Assembly (NCBI GenBank): GCA_014904845.1 | Contig: MU119526.1 | Coordinates: forward strand, 1-55,918 | Length of the DNA stretch: 55,918 nt | Origin: Acephala macrosclerotiorum | Taxonomy: Eukaryota; Ascomycota; Leotiomycetes; Helotiales; Mollisiaceae | Reading direction: 5' to 3' | Part shown: positions 10,228-21,354 of the stretch, piece after piece | How the letters are laid out: each line of letters begins with the position of its first letter | Position numbering within the stretch: the first letter of the stretch is position 1 | The notes under the pieces: generated by a model | The model's database searches: none | The model's input: the letters and a program-made list of their open reading frames with translations, nothing else | What the model was told of the DNA's origin: nothing | Translations under genes and position numbers: made by a program

Positions 10228-13200
10228 CTAATAGTCGGAGTCGTGCTCTTCGTCCCAGAAGAAGAATTGATCTTCACGCTCTTCCATTTGCCTCGCCTCG
10301 GCAGGGCTGATCCAGTCTCCCTTTCGAGAACGATTTAGAATTCCACACACAGCGTCATGCCCGTTTTTCGCCGCAAACTTTAGTGCCCTTATACACTGTG
10401 AGCTATTCGTGTCCGCCCCGGCTTCGATCAGTAACTGCACTAAGTCTATGCGGCCATGTTCTGCTGCTCCTTCAAGGGCCGTCCTGCCATCCTGAATAGC
10501 GGGCGCAGCGTTCACATCCGCACCAGCATTGAGGAGCAACAGTGCAACCCTTATGTTTCCCCGTATTGCGGCAGCTTGGATTGCTGTTATTCCGAATCTC
10601 CGGCCCGGGGGGGCATTAACTTCTCCACCAGCATTAAGCAGAATCTCAACTAGTTCGATACTCCCATTCTCTACTGCTGCTTGGAGTGCCGTACATCCGC
10701 GATTAATTGAAGGAGGAGCGTTAATATTTGCACCAGCATTAAGTAGCATTTGAACTAGTTCGAGACTCCCATTTTCTGCTGCCGCTTGGAGTGCCGTACG
10801 TCCCCAATTTTGCGAAGGAAGAGCGTTGATATTTGCACCAGCATTAAGTAGAATATTAACTAGTTCGATATTCCCAATTTGTGCTGCCGCTTGGAGTGCC
10901 GTACGTCCGCAATTACTTGAAAGAGGAGCGTTAATATTAGCACCAGCATTAAGTAGAATTTCAATTAGTTCGATATTCCCATTCTCTGCTGCTGCTTGGA
11001 GTACTGTACGTCCGTAATTAATTGAAGGAGGAGCGTTAATATTAGCACCAGCATTAAGTAAAATCTCAACTAGTTCGATATTCCCATTCTCTGCTGCTGC
11101 TTGGAGTACCGTACGTCCGTAATTAATTGAAGGAGGAGCGTTGATATTGGCACTAGCGCGAAGCAGAATTTTAACTAGTTCGAGATTCCCCTTTTCTGCT
11201 GCCGCTTGGAGTGCCGTACGTCCCCCATTCCGCGAAGGAAGAGCGTTGACATCTGCACCGGCGTTAAGTAGAGCTTGAACTACTTCGATATTCCCCCCCC
11301 ATGCTGCTACTTGGAGTGTGGTACCTGCACTAAGCTTTGTGAGTGTGGTACCTCCGTTAGGCCTGTACTCACAGCTCCATCCGCTAGCATTTTGAGGAGG
11401 AATGTTAATATCCGCACCAGCGTTAAGTAAAAGTTGTACTAGTTCGGTATTCCCAGTCTGTGCTGCTGCTTGGAGTGCCGTATGTCCATCTAATCTCGAA
11501 GGAGGAGCGTTGATATCTGCGCCAGCGCTGAGTAAAATCCGAACTAATTCGATATTCCCAGTTTGTGCTGCTGCTTGGAGTGCCGTATATCCATTGTTGT
11601 GTGAAGGAGGAGCGTTGACATCCGCACTAGAGCGAAGTAGAATTTGTACTAATTCGATGTTTTCATTCTTTGCAGCTGCTTGGAGTGCCGTACTTCCGTA
11701 TTTAGGTGGTGGAGCATTAACATTGGCATCAGTATCAAGTAGAATCTGAACCAGTTCGACATTCTCATTCTTTGCTGCCCCTTGGAGCGTCGTACATCCG
11801 AAACTACTTGGAGGGGCGTTGACATTGGCGCCAGCGCGAAGCAGAACCTTAACTACTTCGAGATTCCCCTTCTCTGCTGCCACTTGCAGTGCTGTATGTG
11901 ATTGTAATGGAGGAGCGTTGACATCCGCACCAGCGTCAAGTAGAATCCGAACTAGTTCGGTATCTCCGAGCTTTGCAATATATTGAAGAGGGACTGTATT
12001 TTGGTATCCCATAGGTGAATTGGGGTTTACACCTGCATCGAGTAAAATGCGCGTGAATCGTACATTTTTAAGTTGCAATGTGCTTGGAAGGAGATTTGAC
12101 GCAAGTGCCTCAATGGTCGACGACTTGATAGAGAGCAGCTTGGCAAATAGCTCGTATCCCTGAATTTCATCGATCCACCGAACGATTTTGTCGACATTGC
12201 TCTCAGAGAGAAGGTTGTTTGAAAGTAGATTGATCGTATAATTGAGGAACTGGAGTAATCCATCGTAGAGAGGCCCGAGAATCCTAGCAGCACCTTCTAG
12301 GAGCTCACCATCGTGCCTTTCCAGTATAAAAGGTCTGAAATAGGAATAGAGAGTACGGGTATTTTCTTCCGTATCGAGCACGGGCGAGTCCGAAGTCCAG
12401 CCGGTAAATAGAATATCAACGAGGGGACCAAATTCCGACTCATCGATGACTCCTAGATCTGTTCCATGATGCTCTCCCAGCAGGTCCAAGAGGTATCTCA
12501 AGTTTATGCTTTCCTCCGGCATTGAAAGTCTAAGCCGAAGGCTATCCATAATAGAGACACCGCGGTAAACGTCCGAGCAATTGGTCGGATGATCTAATGA
12601 TGGATCGTAATCAGTAGTACGATCGCAAAAATCAACTATGCTAATGTTAGAAAGAAGAGAAGTATTCCTATTTCGATAGGGTCCCATACTTCGTTGTGCC
12701 TTCAGAAAGGTACAAAATATAACCCGAAATTTGAACCAAGGAAGGTTATCTAACTGCACCTTAAATGGCGTTGGTGACTGCGTTCGGACGACAACTGCTG
12801 TCGAAGGTTCCGCAGTTTGGGACCTGGACGGGGAGCGGATAGTTTGGAGGAGCCCCGCAGTGTCGCAGTTAGGGGATAATCTTGGAGTTCTGAGATCGGG
12901 CATGTCTGGTTGATTATAAGAAAGCTCCAGATGTTCTATGGCGGGGCTAGCATGCATGTAAAGGAGATTTGTTGGTGATAGCAAGGATGGCGTGCTCGGG
13001 AGCGCTTGCGGAGTAGGCTGTCCTGGAGCCATTGTATCATGGTCCCCAACCGAAGTGAAATAGCAAATGCTCGGGGGAGTGGGCACTTCTAAATACGACA
13101 TCAGCTTAGGTGCAACTCCTTTATCGTGCTAGAACATACCTGTAGAAGCTAGGGCTGCAATAGCACTAATGGTTTGCCGTTTTGCAAAGCGTGGGATTTT

Positions 13201-13613
13201 GTCTTCGGGCACTGGTCTGCCCCTCGACCCGAACCCAGGGTCCTCGCCTTCTTCCTCTCTACGTCGTTTCCTGTTTTTCTCAAATTTCCATTCCCTGGAT
13301 TTCTTGAAAAATTGACGGCGGCTATTTCACTCCGTCAGCAATATTGAGAGGAGACGTGGTGATCAGATGGGTGGCACCTTGCTTTGAAGGCGAAATCTCT
13401 CGCTAAAATTTCAACGACATCTTCGGCGCTTCTGTCCTCCTCGATGTAGAGCCGGAAGACTGTCTGCTTCTGGTCCTCCCAATCCGTGTCAGTATGGTGA
13501 TGGCGGCGCTGTTTCACAACGCGACTGTTTGGCTGCACCGGCGTCCCAGCTAACGGAGCTGTTGCTTTCGCAACAAGAGGCCGAAAAGGAAGCATCCTTC
13601 CTTGCACTCTCAT
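10228..13613 (-). CDS. Clr5-domain ankyrin-repeat protein
   Basis: Exons 13613-13378, 13321-13140 and 13088-10228 join in frame (GTGCCA and GTATGT donors, TAG acceptors) to give about 1,092 residues. Residues about 44-95 form a Clr5 domain (DWEDQKQTVFRLYIEED, then FAFKASRRQFFKK), a fungal DNA-binding-like module found on many ankyrin and TPR proteins. It is followed by a basic stretch (KNRKRRREEE) that could be a nuclear signal, a Pro/Ser-rich region, a helical middle region of about 250 residues, and roughly 15-16 ankyrin repeats (about 480-1055) with consensus GRTALQAAAENGNIELVEILLNAGANINAPPS split over 33-36 residues. Taking the ATG at 13101 alone would lose the Clr5 domain. Likely role: protein-binding scaffold or regulator; target unknown. 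The gene is intact, in contrast with the preceding 10 kb. Confidence 0.85.
10450..12060 (-). repeat. Tandem ankyrin-coding DNA repeats, about 99-108 bp units
   Basis: The ankyrin units are visible at DNA level. Two adjacent units (around 10977-11080 and 11081-11185) are almost identical, with a spacing of 105 bp (35 codons), pointing to recent duplication or gene conversion. One unit near 11330-11400 carries an extra insertion of about 25 codons (Trp/Cys/Asn-rich). Confidence 0.8.
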
Positions 13614-14318
13614 TACATATTAGCGAGGTGCTGTAGACTCAAGGAGACGGAATGGCCTCCTGAGCAAGCTCGGGCACGGTATCGCAGCTGTAATTGAGTA
13701 AAAAGACATCTCTAGGTAGCTGTGACTATTGAGGAATGCGCTTAACCTCATAAAGTGCCTAACTGAGTGGCGAAAGTGGATGCACAAAGATGGGCCAATG
13801 AACCAAAAGTGCACTCGCGTGTGCAGCCAATTGATAAAGTGCATAAAACGGAATGGGCCAATGAACCCTACGCTCGGCTTGCGCAACCAATTGACAAAGT
13901 GCACAAGGCAGAATGGGCCAATGAACCAAAATGTAATCTTACACTGGCCCGGTATAGCGTATAGGAGAACGCAGTATTAGGGAGGCGTGTGGGTGACATT
14001 GCCATGCAGGCCTTAGCTAAGGTCGGATTTTACCAATGACAATGAAGTATACAAGTGCAACCCAATCGTCCGCATTTTAAGATTGAGGTTCAAGAGGCTG
14101 CTAAATCAGGAACACTGACAAAACCCGATCCAACGGCCAATAAAATCGATTACAAAAGTGCATAACAGTTCAGAGGGGATATCAAAACGGGTGGTGTGAA
14201 TCGCAGGACGCCGAGTCAATCTCTATTTCCAAGATCCGACGCAGAAACGTCGGGTTTCTTTCCTTCTTCAACGAATCACGATGTCCAGAAAGAGCTATTG
14301 CACTCTTGTTACAATGTT
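13614..14318. other. Gene-poor stretch with a short tandem repeat
   Basis: Upstream region of the Clr5-ankyrin gene. Apart from the tandem repeat at 13760-13930 no feature was recognised. Confidence 0.4.
13760..13930 (+). repeat. Three diverged copies of a 60-63 bp tandem repeat
   Basis: The core TGGGCCAATGAACC recurs at about 13791, 13854 and 13914 (spacings 63 and 60 bp), with CCAATTGA(T/C)AAAGTGCA between cores. Both spacings are multiples of three, and one plus-strand frame (13767-13964) reads through all copies as QPIDKVHK.EWANEP repeats. Confidence 0.75.
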
Positions 14319-14660
14319 CTATGTGAGGAGAGCAAAAGAGGGCGTCAAGGCGTACACGAATCCAGGTATCGAGAATGAGGTAGCGGAGCTGGTTCCAAAC
14401 ACATGCTGGTCATCGTAGTTTATAAAGTATTCTTTACTTTCCTTCATACTGTCTTTGAAGTTTTCGTTGCGCACATCACTCCCACTTGAGCTTGTACAGA
14501 CACAGACATTTCCATCATTCTCAAGATACATTCCCTTTCCACAACAAGCGGCAGCCATATACTGGCTTGGTACGCTAGTCTGAACCTCTCTAGCCTGTCT
14601 CGATACCTTCATAAAGTCAAATTCCACATACTGCTTGATATTCTGCTCTCTATGGCTCAC
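14319..14660 (-). CDS. Doubtful small ORF
   Basis: A 113-codon frame with a small Cys cluster (ACCGKGMYLENDGNVCVC). No signal peptide, splice pattern or recognised domain. It could be the last exon of a larger gene or chance. Listed because the surrounding 3 kb has nothing better. Confidence 0.2.
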   Translation of the reverse strand: MSHREQNIKQYVEFDFMKVSRQAREVQTSVPSQYMAAACCGKGMYLENDGNVCVCTSSSGSDVRNENFKDSMKESKEYFINYDDQHVFGTSSATSFSIPGFVYALTPSFALLT

Positions 14661-15526
14661 AGCATGGCTTCAAACGTCGGCAGTGGTTCTGAGGCCGAGA
14701 TGTAAGACAACATATTCCTCCCCAAGATAGTATAAATGGCTCATTAATCTCCATCAGGCACAACTGCTCTAAGTCTGGAGACCTTGTCGGTATTGGAGGC
14801 TGGGCGAATGGTCATGGTTCGGAAGACAAGGCAAAGAAGACCGACAAGAACAAGAAGACAGCATCTGGAGACAGTCTCGACAGACGATCCCGGCCGAAGA
14901 ACTCGGAGCGGAACAAAAGCTCTATGACACGATGGCTGAATGAGGACAGGAAGGCAGGCCCATGGAGTCATGTGAAATAGGGAGAAACGGTCGTTCACGA
15001 TTGACATTTGTTGAAACTAGATGGCAATGCCGAGGTGTCTTAGATCCAAATTGTGAAGGATATCGATGCCAGCGCCAAGACTGTTCGTTAATTGCTTTAC
15101 TGCCACCAAAAGAAGCTTTGCGAGAATGAAAATTTTCTTCCTTTCTTTCATTCAGAATGAGCAGGTAGCTCTGGCGGATACGTGCCTCTCACGATGTCGC
15201 GAAGGAAGTTTGGCATGAATTGTTAGAATAACATTAATATTAGATTTTCTTCGCGGTTTATCGCGAGTCGATTGTTCTTCAGGTCGTGCCCAGTCATGCA
15301 ACGATTTCTCCTTGGCACCGCAAAGCTTCATTGGCAGCTTCATCCTATATCCACTGTTTTTAGTCTCGGTTCCGCAGGAGAGTTACATTATACGTACCGG
15401 AGAATTCATCGCAAGGTTTGATCGTAGAAACAATGCCGGGCTGAAATTCGTTGGGCGGGGACAAAGGCTGTCGCCAGTGGACCGGCTGTAACTGGCTATG
15501 AGAGGACTTAATCGAATGTACGACGT
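14661..15526. other. Gene-poor, nothing recognised
   Basis: Short frames only (for example 14744-15007 and 15152-15343, minus). No motif was recognised. Confidence 0.4.
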
Positions 15527-16039
15527 CTATCGAGACTTCCTGATTAGAGATCTCAAGGCACTGGGCCGATTTCTCACCGAGCGAGTTCGGTTTTGTATTT
15601 TGTGGTAGGAGATCATAACAACGAGTCTTTGGAAACGATGGTCTTCAGCTCTTGCTTCGCGTGTCAAACGCACAGACCAGCGATCGACAAAACTACGGCC
15701 TGAACCTGAAGCTTGAGATTCCTCTAGGCTGTATCCAGATCGATATCGTGGTAGAAAAGGGCGCAGCTGAGCTGGGTACACTTGTGTCTGAGCTTGACGG
15801 GAGCCGAGCCGTAGCAAGAGCAGCAACATGACTAGCCCAAGGCAGGCCAAGAAAATTTTCAAAATCGCACCGAATACCATGATATCTACGATGCCGTCTG
15901 GTATCGAGGGAATGCAGCCTGAATAGCCTGCAACGGCTTTCTTCTTGTCGCTGCCGAAGTTAACGACAGTAACCTCCTGAGCTGGGTCACATACAATCAG
16001 CACCAATCTCGAATTCTCGATCGAGGTTCCCCGAAACAT
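15527..16039 (-). CDS. Possible single-pass membrane protein, 170 codons
   Basis: The frame contains one strong hydrophobic segment (MVFGAILKIFLACLGLVMLL, with more Leu after it) followed by a basic, Arg-rich tail. The part before the segment (SGCIPSIPDG) could be an external domain fragment whose earlier exons are not identified. No family recognised. It may be a partial or decaying gene. Confidence 0.35.
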   Translation of the reverse strand: MFRGTSIENSRLVLIVCDPAQEVTVVNFGSDKKKAVAGYSGCIPSIPDGIVDIMVFGAILKIFLACLGLVMLLLLLRLGSRQAQTQVYPAQLRPFLPRYRSGYSLEESQASGSGRSFVDRWSVRLTREARAEDHRFQRLVVMISYHKIQNRTRSVRNRPSALRSLIRKSR

Positions 16040-16581
16040 AGATAAACATCGATAGTATATGACTCCCGCTCTCCACCTGTCCTCATTATCATTCTCCCAG
16101 CCTTGCCTGGAATATCTGTATCCACTCTGACCGTCTTAGGATGGTTGGCTAAGCAGATGACTCTTTGTTAGATGGAGCATCACAGCCCAGCCCAACTTGT
16201 GGCAAAGTCTATGCAAGACCGAGAAATTGGAAGCGTCTTTGACATGCGAGCTCTGTACCGAGAATTTGGCTTTCTGATCTCGAATTTGTTCAGAACCAAG
16301 CTCAGCGGGTCTTTCTGCCTCAAGAGACCTGCAATTCGATGGCAAATATTGAGTTGAATTGGTTTCTGCGCTTGCGGTTGTGAGCCTTCCATGTCGAACT
16401 TTCTGTCTCTTCCAACATCAAATCCAGGGCCATTCAAGTTTCGACAGAGTTGGAGAGCTTATGACCCAAAGATTTAGCTCACAGTTGAGGGCATTCGCAA
16501 CATTAGACGTCCCTTCTCTTGGAGTGCAACCCCGCGCAACACCTTTCACGTCAACCCACCACGCCTTCCTGTATACCTTCC
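16040..16581. other. Gene-poor, nothing recognised
   Basis: Overlapping short frames on both strands, none with domain or splice support. Confidence 0.4.
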
Positions 16582-16772
16582 TTCCCAAAACGACACCTCT
16601 CTCGCACTGCACTACTTGACGCTTGCACCACCTTATATTCTCGTCCTCCCCCAGTGAAAAGAAGCTCTCTTCTCTTCATTTTTTCTTTGGCTTTTTGTAC
16701 TGGGGGAGAACGAGAGTATAAGGTGGTACAAGTGTCAAGGAGTGCAGTGCGAGAGAGGTGTCGTTTTGGGAA
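16582..16772. repeat. Long imperfect inverted repeat (hairpin), 74-bp arms, 43-bp loop
   Basis: The left arm 16582-16655 (starts TTCCCAAAACGACACC, ends CTCCCCCAGT) and the right arm 16699-16772 are reverse complements over all 74 positions with only five mismatches, four of them transitions. The loop is 16656-16698, pyrimidine-rich. The match stops abruptly on both outer sides. It could be a small MITE-like element or the precursor of a small RNA. It lies about 0.8 kb upstream of the PABA synthase start. Confidence 0.9.
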
Positions 16773-17566
16773 CTCTGACCTGCTTCTTCTCTATTTTCAT
16801 CTGCAGGCGCCACGTTGATGGCTGGTGAGACCTGTACTTTGGAAGTCTGATATGGTGATGGTTGACTGTATCTATTCTCGAATTTCCATTTGCAGCCTGG
16901 CATGGGGGCAGGAGCCGTGTCTGCTCTTTCCATTTCCCAAACACACCACCCCACATCTGCCTCCTCAACCATGCTGACGATCTCAACTGTGCTGTGTTCG
17001 ATTTCCATCCAAACCTCTTACAGACATTGATTGACACCTTGAGGGATTTCCTCGAGTAATCGAGGCCATGACTTTGCCACGTGACAATTTTCAAACTTCC
17101 GCTGGGAATCTGATAATCCGTACGGTCTGATGTTTATAGGAATGAAAGTCTGCGGCACCAAAACCTTCTTCTGTCCGGCAGCATGACAGACAATCAAGCT
17201 CTCTTCATTCCTCCATGCAGCCTCAAACCACGTCCACGAGGTGACAACGAAGCTACAGGCTGCAAAAGGTAACTGAGACACCGAGAAGCTGGCAAATGCT
17301 GGCTTGTTCGCAAGAACCGAAGTCAAGTGGATGGATGGTCGTGAGATTTCCCCTAATATCTCGAGCAGGCTTTGACTCAGTTGTTGATGCAGGTCCAGAG
17401 AGACGCGTCGAGGCCGTAGTGGGGGATGCATGAAGCTAGGCCGTAAATGGCGTTCTGCCGCTGTACACCGTCTTGGAGTCAGTGAAGAGAAATAAATCTC
17501 CCCAGAAATCATCGACAATCATCATCCTTGCAGTGCATCGTTGCGTACTCACCGTTGTATGTTACA
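16773..17566. other. Upstream region of the PABA synthase gene
   Basis: A minus-strand frame of 166 codons (17018-17518) overlaps this region, but has no recognised domain. The region is expected to hold the promoter of the gene starting at 17567; no defined element was identified. Confidence 0.4.
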
Positions 17567-20320
17567 ATGCTAGTACCGAAACCTCTTATTCTATTCATCG
17601 ATGCCTACGACAGCTTTTCGAACAATATAATATCCCTCCTCGAAACGACTCTCGATGTCTCGGTACGAACAATCAAAATCGACAACCCCGCCTTAGCTAC
17701 CGATGCTTCATTGCACGAGGAATTGAGACATTATGTTGCGGTAGTCTGCGGACCTGGTCCGGGAAATCCGGCGAATGAACAAGATGTGGGACTTATGAGG
17801 AGGATTTGGAGGCTCAGCGAGAGAGACATGCTTCCGGTCCTAGGAATTTGTCTCGGATTCCAGAGCTTGTGTTTGGAATTTGGCGCAGAAGTCAAGAGAT
17901 TGAAGGGACCACAGCATGGAATACCGAGGAGTATCTGCCACTTCGGAGAATACGAGCTTGAGGGTCAACAATCGATATTCCACGGTGTTGGGGAGATTAC
18001 AGCCACATTATACCAGAGCTTGTGTGTTGACATTGGCCAGGATTCGATAGCCAGAGAACAGTGGCAGAGGAGTAGATGGAATACCTCAAAACGATGCCGG
18101 GATCTTCTGCCTCTGGCCTGGGCGGAGCACGATCTCTCGGTGGCGAACAACTCGGGCGTCGCAGACGAAAGAGTCCTGGTTGGAGTCCAGCATGCCTCTA
18201 AACCATTCTGGGCTTTACAATACCACCCAGAATCAATTTGCACAAACCCAGAGAGTACGAAGGTCCTTCAAAACTGGTTTGACCAAACGAAATTTTGGAA
18301 TCAACAGTATCGGCAACGTCGGCTTAGCTTTGAACCGCCAATACAAGGCCAGGTTGTCAGAAGGGAGAGCTTATTAGGGCAATACAAGAACAGCAAGACG
18401 AATGTCGCAGCACCGGAACCTACTCTTGAGAAGGACTTAGTTTGCCATTCGCTTGCGGTTCCAATTCCATCAAATGCTTCAGTGGCAGACATCGTGGAAA
18501 TTGTTCAAGGAGACAAACGAGATCGTATTGTTTTAGAATCTTCCAATGCCCACGAAAAAGCTGTGGGAACAGCAGATGTGCGAGGAAGATACAGTATAAT
18601 TGGCCTCGACATCGGAGAATGTGTGAGATACGAATATACCACTAGAAACAACTATCTTACTGCCATATACCCGACACCTACCGCCAAGAAGCAAGAACGA
18701 CTAAGTACTGAGCGTTCTGGAGGAATTTGGCAATTTCTTGCACACCATCTGCAAAAGAACCCTGTTTCCAATGTCCCTAAAGAGGATGACTCGCCTTTTT
18801 GGGGCGGCTTCATGGGCTATACTACCTACGAGCTGGGTCTCGAAAGCATCGGAGTAAGACATAGAAGGTCAGGCCCTGGCCATCCAGAACGACCTGATTT
18901 ATGTTTTGCGTGGGTCACTCGAAGTCTGGTGGTTGACCACGTCAAGAACGTTGTATATGTTCAAGAACTAGCCCCCAGATCCGACACTAGAAAAGCTGCC
19001 TTGTGGCAAGACGATATCAGAAGAAATCTCGAGGAGACTCTCTTTCCAATGGATTGTTTCATGCCAAATACAACCACGTTTTCAAATCTAGCCGAAGGCA
19101 CGCAGAAAGAACAGGTTTTGCAAGCTATTGCAAAGAAAGGCTTTAGACTGCCTTGTAAGACTAAGCTGCACTATGTTGACGGAACCTTCACTGGTATCGC
19201 CACAGTGTCGACTTTCACAGCCCAAAGTTCCTTCCCAATTGCGTTTCTGCTCGGCGATTTCCATCTCAATGGACGCGAGGTGCATACCAGAGAGATGTCA
19301 CGACCTCTCACCAAGATTCCTCTCCTCCTCAAGGAGCCAGGACATTTGTTGCCACACCTCCTAGTCGACTCGGTACTTTCAATCTCTACCCCCCAAGACG
19401 AGGAATACGAAAACAAAGTCTCCCGCTGCCAAGAATACATCCGTAATGGCGACTCGTACGAACTCTGTCTGACAGACCAAACTCACATCACCCTCCGCGC
19501 CTCCCCCTCCAACAATCCTTGGTCCCTCTATCACACCCTCCGTTCTCGCCAACCTGCCCCCTTCGCCTCCTACATCCGCCTCGGCTCTGCAACCCTAGTA
19601 TCCGCCTCCCCAGAACGCTTTCTCAAATACTCTCACAACGGAAAATGCGAACTCCGTCCAATGAAAGGCACCGTCCGCAAGTCCGCTCAAGTATCAACCC
19701 TCGCACAAGCCACATCCCTCCTCGATATCCCCAAAGAAAAAGCAGAGAATCTCATGATCGTTGACCTAGTACGCCACGACCTCCACGGCGTATGCGGAAG
19801 TGGGAATGTCTCTGTTCCTCGACTAATGGTAGTTGAGGAGTATAAATCTGTTTTTCAAATGATTTCTATCGTCCAAGGTACAATTCCTCCTGCTGTTGAT
19901 CCGCTGCTTAAGGAGCATATGAGTGTAGAGGAGATTGAAGAAGCGGAGGGGAGGAGGTACACGGGTCTTGATGTTTTGGCGGCGAGTTTACCGCCTGGAA
20001 GTATGACTGGTGCGCCGAAGAAACGGTCTTGCGAGATATTACAGGATGTTGAGGAGGGGAAGGATAGGGGTTTGTATTCTGGGGTGGTGGGGTATATGGA
20101 TGTTGCTGGGAGGGGGGATTGGAGTGTTACTATTAGGTGTATGTTTAAATGGGATGATGAGGATGAAGTCCGAATTAATGGGAGTGGGGAGAAAGGGGAG
20201 ATGCGAACGGAGAAGTGGCATGTTGGGGCTGGGGGCGCTGTTACAAGTTTGAGCACCCCTGTGGGAGAGAGGGAGGAGATGGTGACTAAGTTGAGTGGGA
20301 CGTTGGGGCTCTTTAGATAG
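17567..20320 (+). CDS. ABZ1: Bifunctional para-aminobenzoate (aminodeoxychorismate) synthase
   Basis: Makes 4-amino-4-deoxychorismate from chorismate and glutamine, the first committed step to PABA and folate. A single intronless frame of 917 residues fuses a glutamine amidotransferase (FIDAYDSFSNNI, GPGPGNP, nucleophile Cys in GICLGFQSLC near residue 95, ALQYHPES with the catalytic His-x-Glu) to the chorismate-binding half (YIRNGDSYELCLTDQ, SASPERFLKY, LVRHDLHGVCG, PPGSMTGAPKKRSCEI, GAGGAVTSLSTP). The motif RPMKGT has Lys where anthranilate synthases have Ala, which identifies it as the PABA rather than the tryptophan enzyme. The start is the ATG at 17567 (MLVPKPLILFID); the upstream part of the frame has no ATG. 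Length matches fungal ABZ1/pabaA proteins. It looks functional. Confidence 0.95.
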   Translation: MLVPKPLILFIDAYDSFSNNIISLLETTLDVSVRTIKIDNPALATDASLHEELRHYVAVVCGPGPGNPANEQDVGLMRRIWRLSERDMLPVLGICLGFQSLCLEFGAEVKRLKGPQHGIPRSICHFGEYELEGQQSIFHGVGEITATLYQSLCVDIGQDSIAREQWQRSRWNTSKRCRDLLPLAWAEHDLSVANNSGVADERVLVGVQHASKPFWALQYHPESICTNPESTKVLQNWFDQTKFWNQQYRQRRLSFEPPIQGQVVRRESLLGQYKNSKTNVAAPEPTLEKDLVCHSLAVPIPSNASVADIVEIVQGDKRDRIVLESSNAHEKAVGTADVRGRYSIIGLDIGECVRYEYTTRNNYLTAIYPTPTAKKQERLSTERSGGIWQFLAHHLQKNPVSNVPKEDDSPFWGGFMGYTTYELGLESIGVRHRRSGPGHPERPDLCFAWVTRSLVVDHVKNVVYVQELAPRSDTRKAALWQDDIRRNLEETLFPMDCFMPNTTTFSNLAEGTQKEQVLQAIAKKGFRLPCKTKLHYVDGTFTGIATVSTFTAQSSFPIAFLLGDFHLNGREVHTREMSRPLTKIPLLLKEPGHLLPHLLVDSVLSISTPQDEEYENKVSRCQEYIRNGDSYELCLTDQTHITLRASPSNNPWSLYHTLRSRQPAPFASYIRLGSATLVSASPERFLKYSHNGKCELRPMKGTVRKSAQVSTLAQATSLLDIPKEKAENLMIVDLVRHDLHGVCGSGNVSVPRLMVVEEYKSVFQMISIVQGTIPPAVDPLLKEHMSVEEIEEAEGRRYTGLDVLAASLPPGSMTGAPKKRSCEILQDVEEGKDRGLYSGVVGYMDVAGRGDWSVTIRCMFKWDDEDEVRINGSGEKGEMRTEKWHVGAGGAVTSLSTPVGEREEMVTKLSGTLGLFR

Positions 20321-20695
20321 TGGGCTTGGATTAGATTTTGGATTTTGGACTTTGGATTCGGGTTTGGGGTAGCATGTTTGGGGTTCTTGTTTTGGAAGCA
20401 TTAGACAGGAGTACTCAACGTACGAAAACGGAATTGGGTTCACGAAAAGGCGTTAGACACGGCTCTTCACTCAACGATACCCACTAGATAGAAAAGACTA
20501 GACTCATAGATTTGAATATCAAATTTCGCGCGCTACCTTGCCGAAGTAATCAATTCCCAAGACCCGTGCTGATATGCTACACTACGCTATACACTTGCTC
20601 CTTTCCCATTGTCCGACCTCAATTTGGCTGTCGGCCTCACCAAATCCTTGCTTTGAATTTCCGTTATGTTGTTGGGTATTATCTCATCACGAAGT
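20321..20695. other. Convergent intergenic region
   Basis: 3' side of both the PABA synthase gene and VPS55. Starts with a short repeated GATTTTGGA/CTTTGGATT stretch (20333-20360). No gene. Confidence 0.4.
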
Positions 20696-21354
20696 TCAGA
20701 ATTCTTGTTCCTCTTCGAAGAACATCGAGAAGGCGATGATGGTACCGTAGATGAGTCCTCCGCCGATGATGGACATAATGCATGCATCCCATCGAATGAT
20801 TGCTGAGTGCGCGAGCAATACTGGAAGAGCTGTACATGAGTTAGCATTCATTCCACAATCACGTCTATTCCCCCATCCGCCACATTCGCAGCCTCGCCCG
20901 ATGCTATTCTTCCGCAGTCCAAACATTCCACCGTCTCGAATGTGCTACCTTCCCGTGTTTTCCCAAGTATTCTATAGAAAGAAATTTGACCTACCAATTC
21001 CCATCAAAACCAAAAACCCGGTGCAAAACCTCCCAAAATCCACAACCGCATTCCCCGAGCTCTCGACAAAATCATCCGGATTAGCGCATCGTCCACAGAT
21101 CCAATTTGGTAGCGGTGCGAGGACGTATGTCGCGACGACTAGAAGAGGGAGGTATTGGTGGAAGAGGGCGCAGGAGAGGATTACGAGGAGGAATCCTATT
21201 GCTAGGACCTGGTTGACTATTAGTAGACTAGCTAGATGAGAAGGCTGGAGGGGAAATGTGAGGGTGGAATGCGGGGGAAGGGGAAGAGGTTGGGATAGGA
21301 TAGGAGAGGACGTACGAAGGATAGGGAGATGATGGTCTTGAGTCCTGCGGTCAT
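20696..21354 (-). CDS. VPS55: Vps55-family endosomal sorting membrane protein
   Basis: Vps55 (human OB-RGRP/LEPROT) works with Vps68 in sorting from late endosome to vacuole. Exons 21354-21316, 21208-20995 and 20829-20696 join in frame (GTACGT and GTAGGT donors, CAG acceptors) to give 128 residues. Family hallmarks are present: MTAGLKTIISLSF at the start, four hydrophobic segments, NWICGRCANPDDF, ESSGNAVVDFGRF and the end SMFFEEEQEF. Length is as expected (about 125-140). It is divergently arranged with the proteasome gene, about 450 bp apart. Confidence 0.93.

Noticed and set aside
13760..13930. Tandem repeat as a CRISPR array
   Set aside because: Only three diverged copies, no unique spacers of constant length, eukaryotic context.
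16676..17094. Overlapping minus-strand ORFs next to the hairpin
   Set aside because: They cross the inverted repeat arm and have no protein-like conservation; better explained as chance.
17018..17518. 166-codon minus-strand ORF upstream of the PABA synthase gene
   Set aside because: No family resemblance, no splice support, lies in the expected promoter region.
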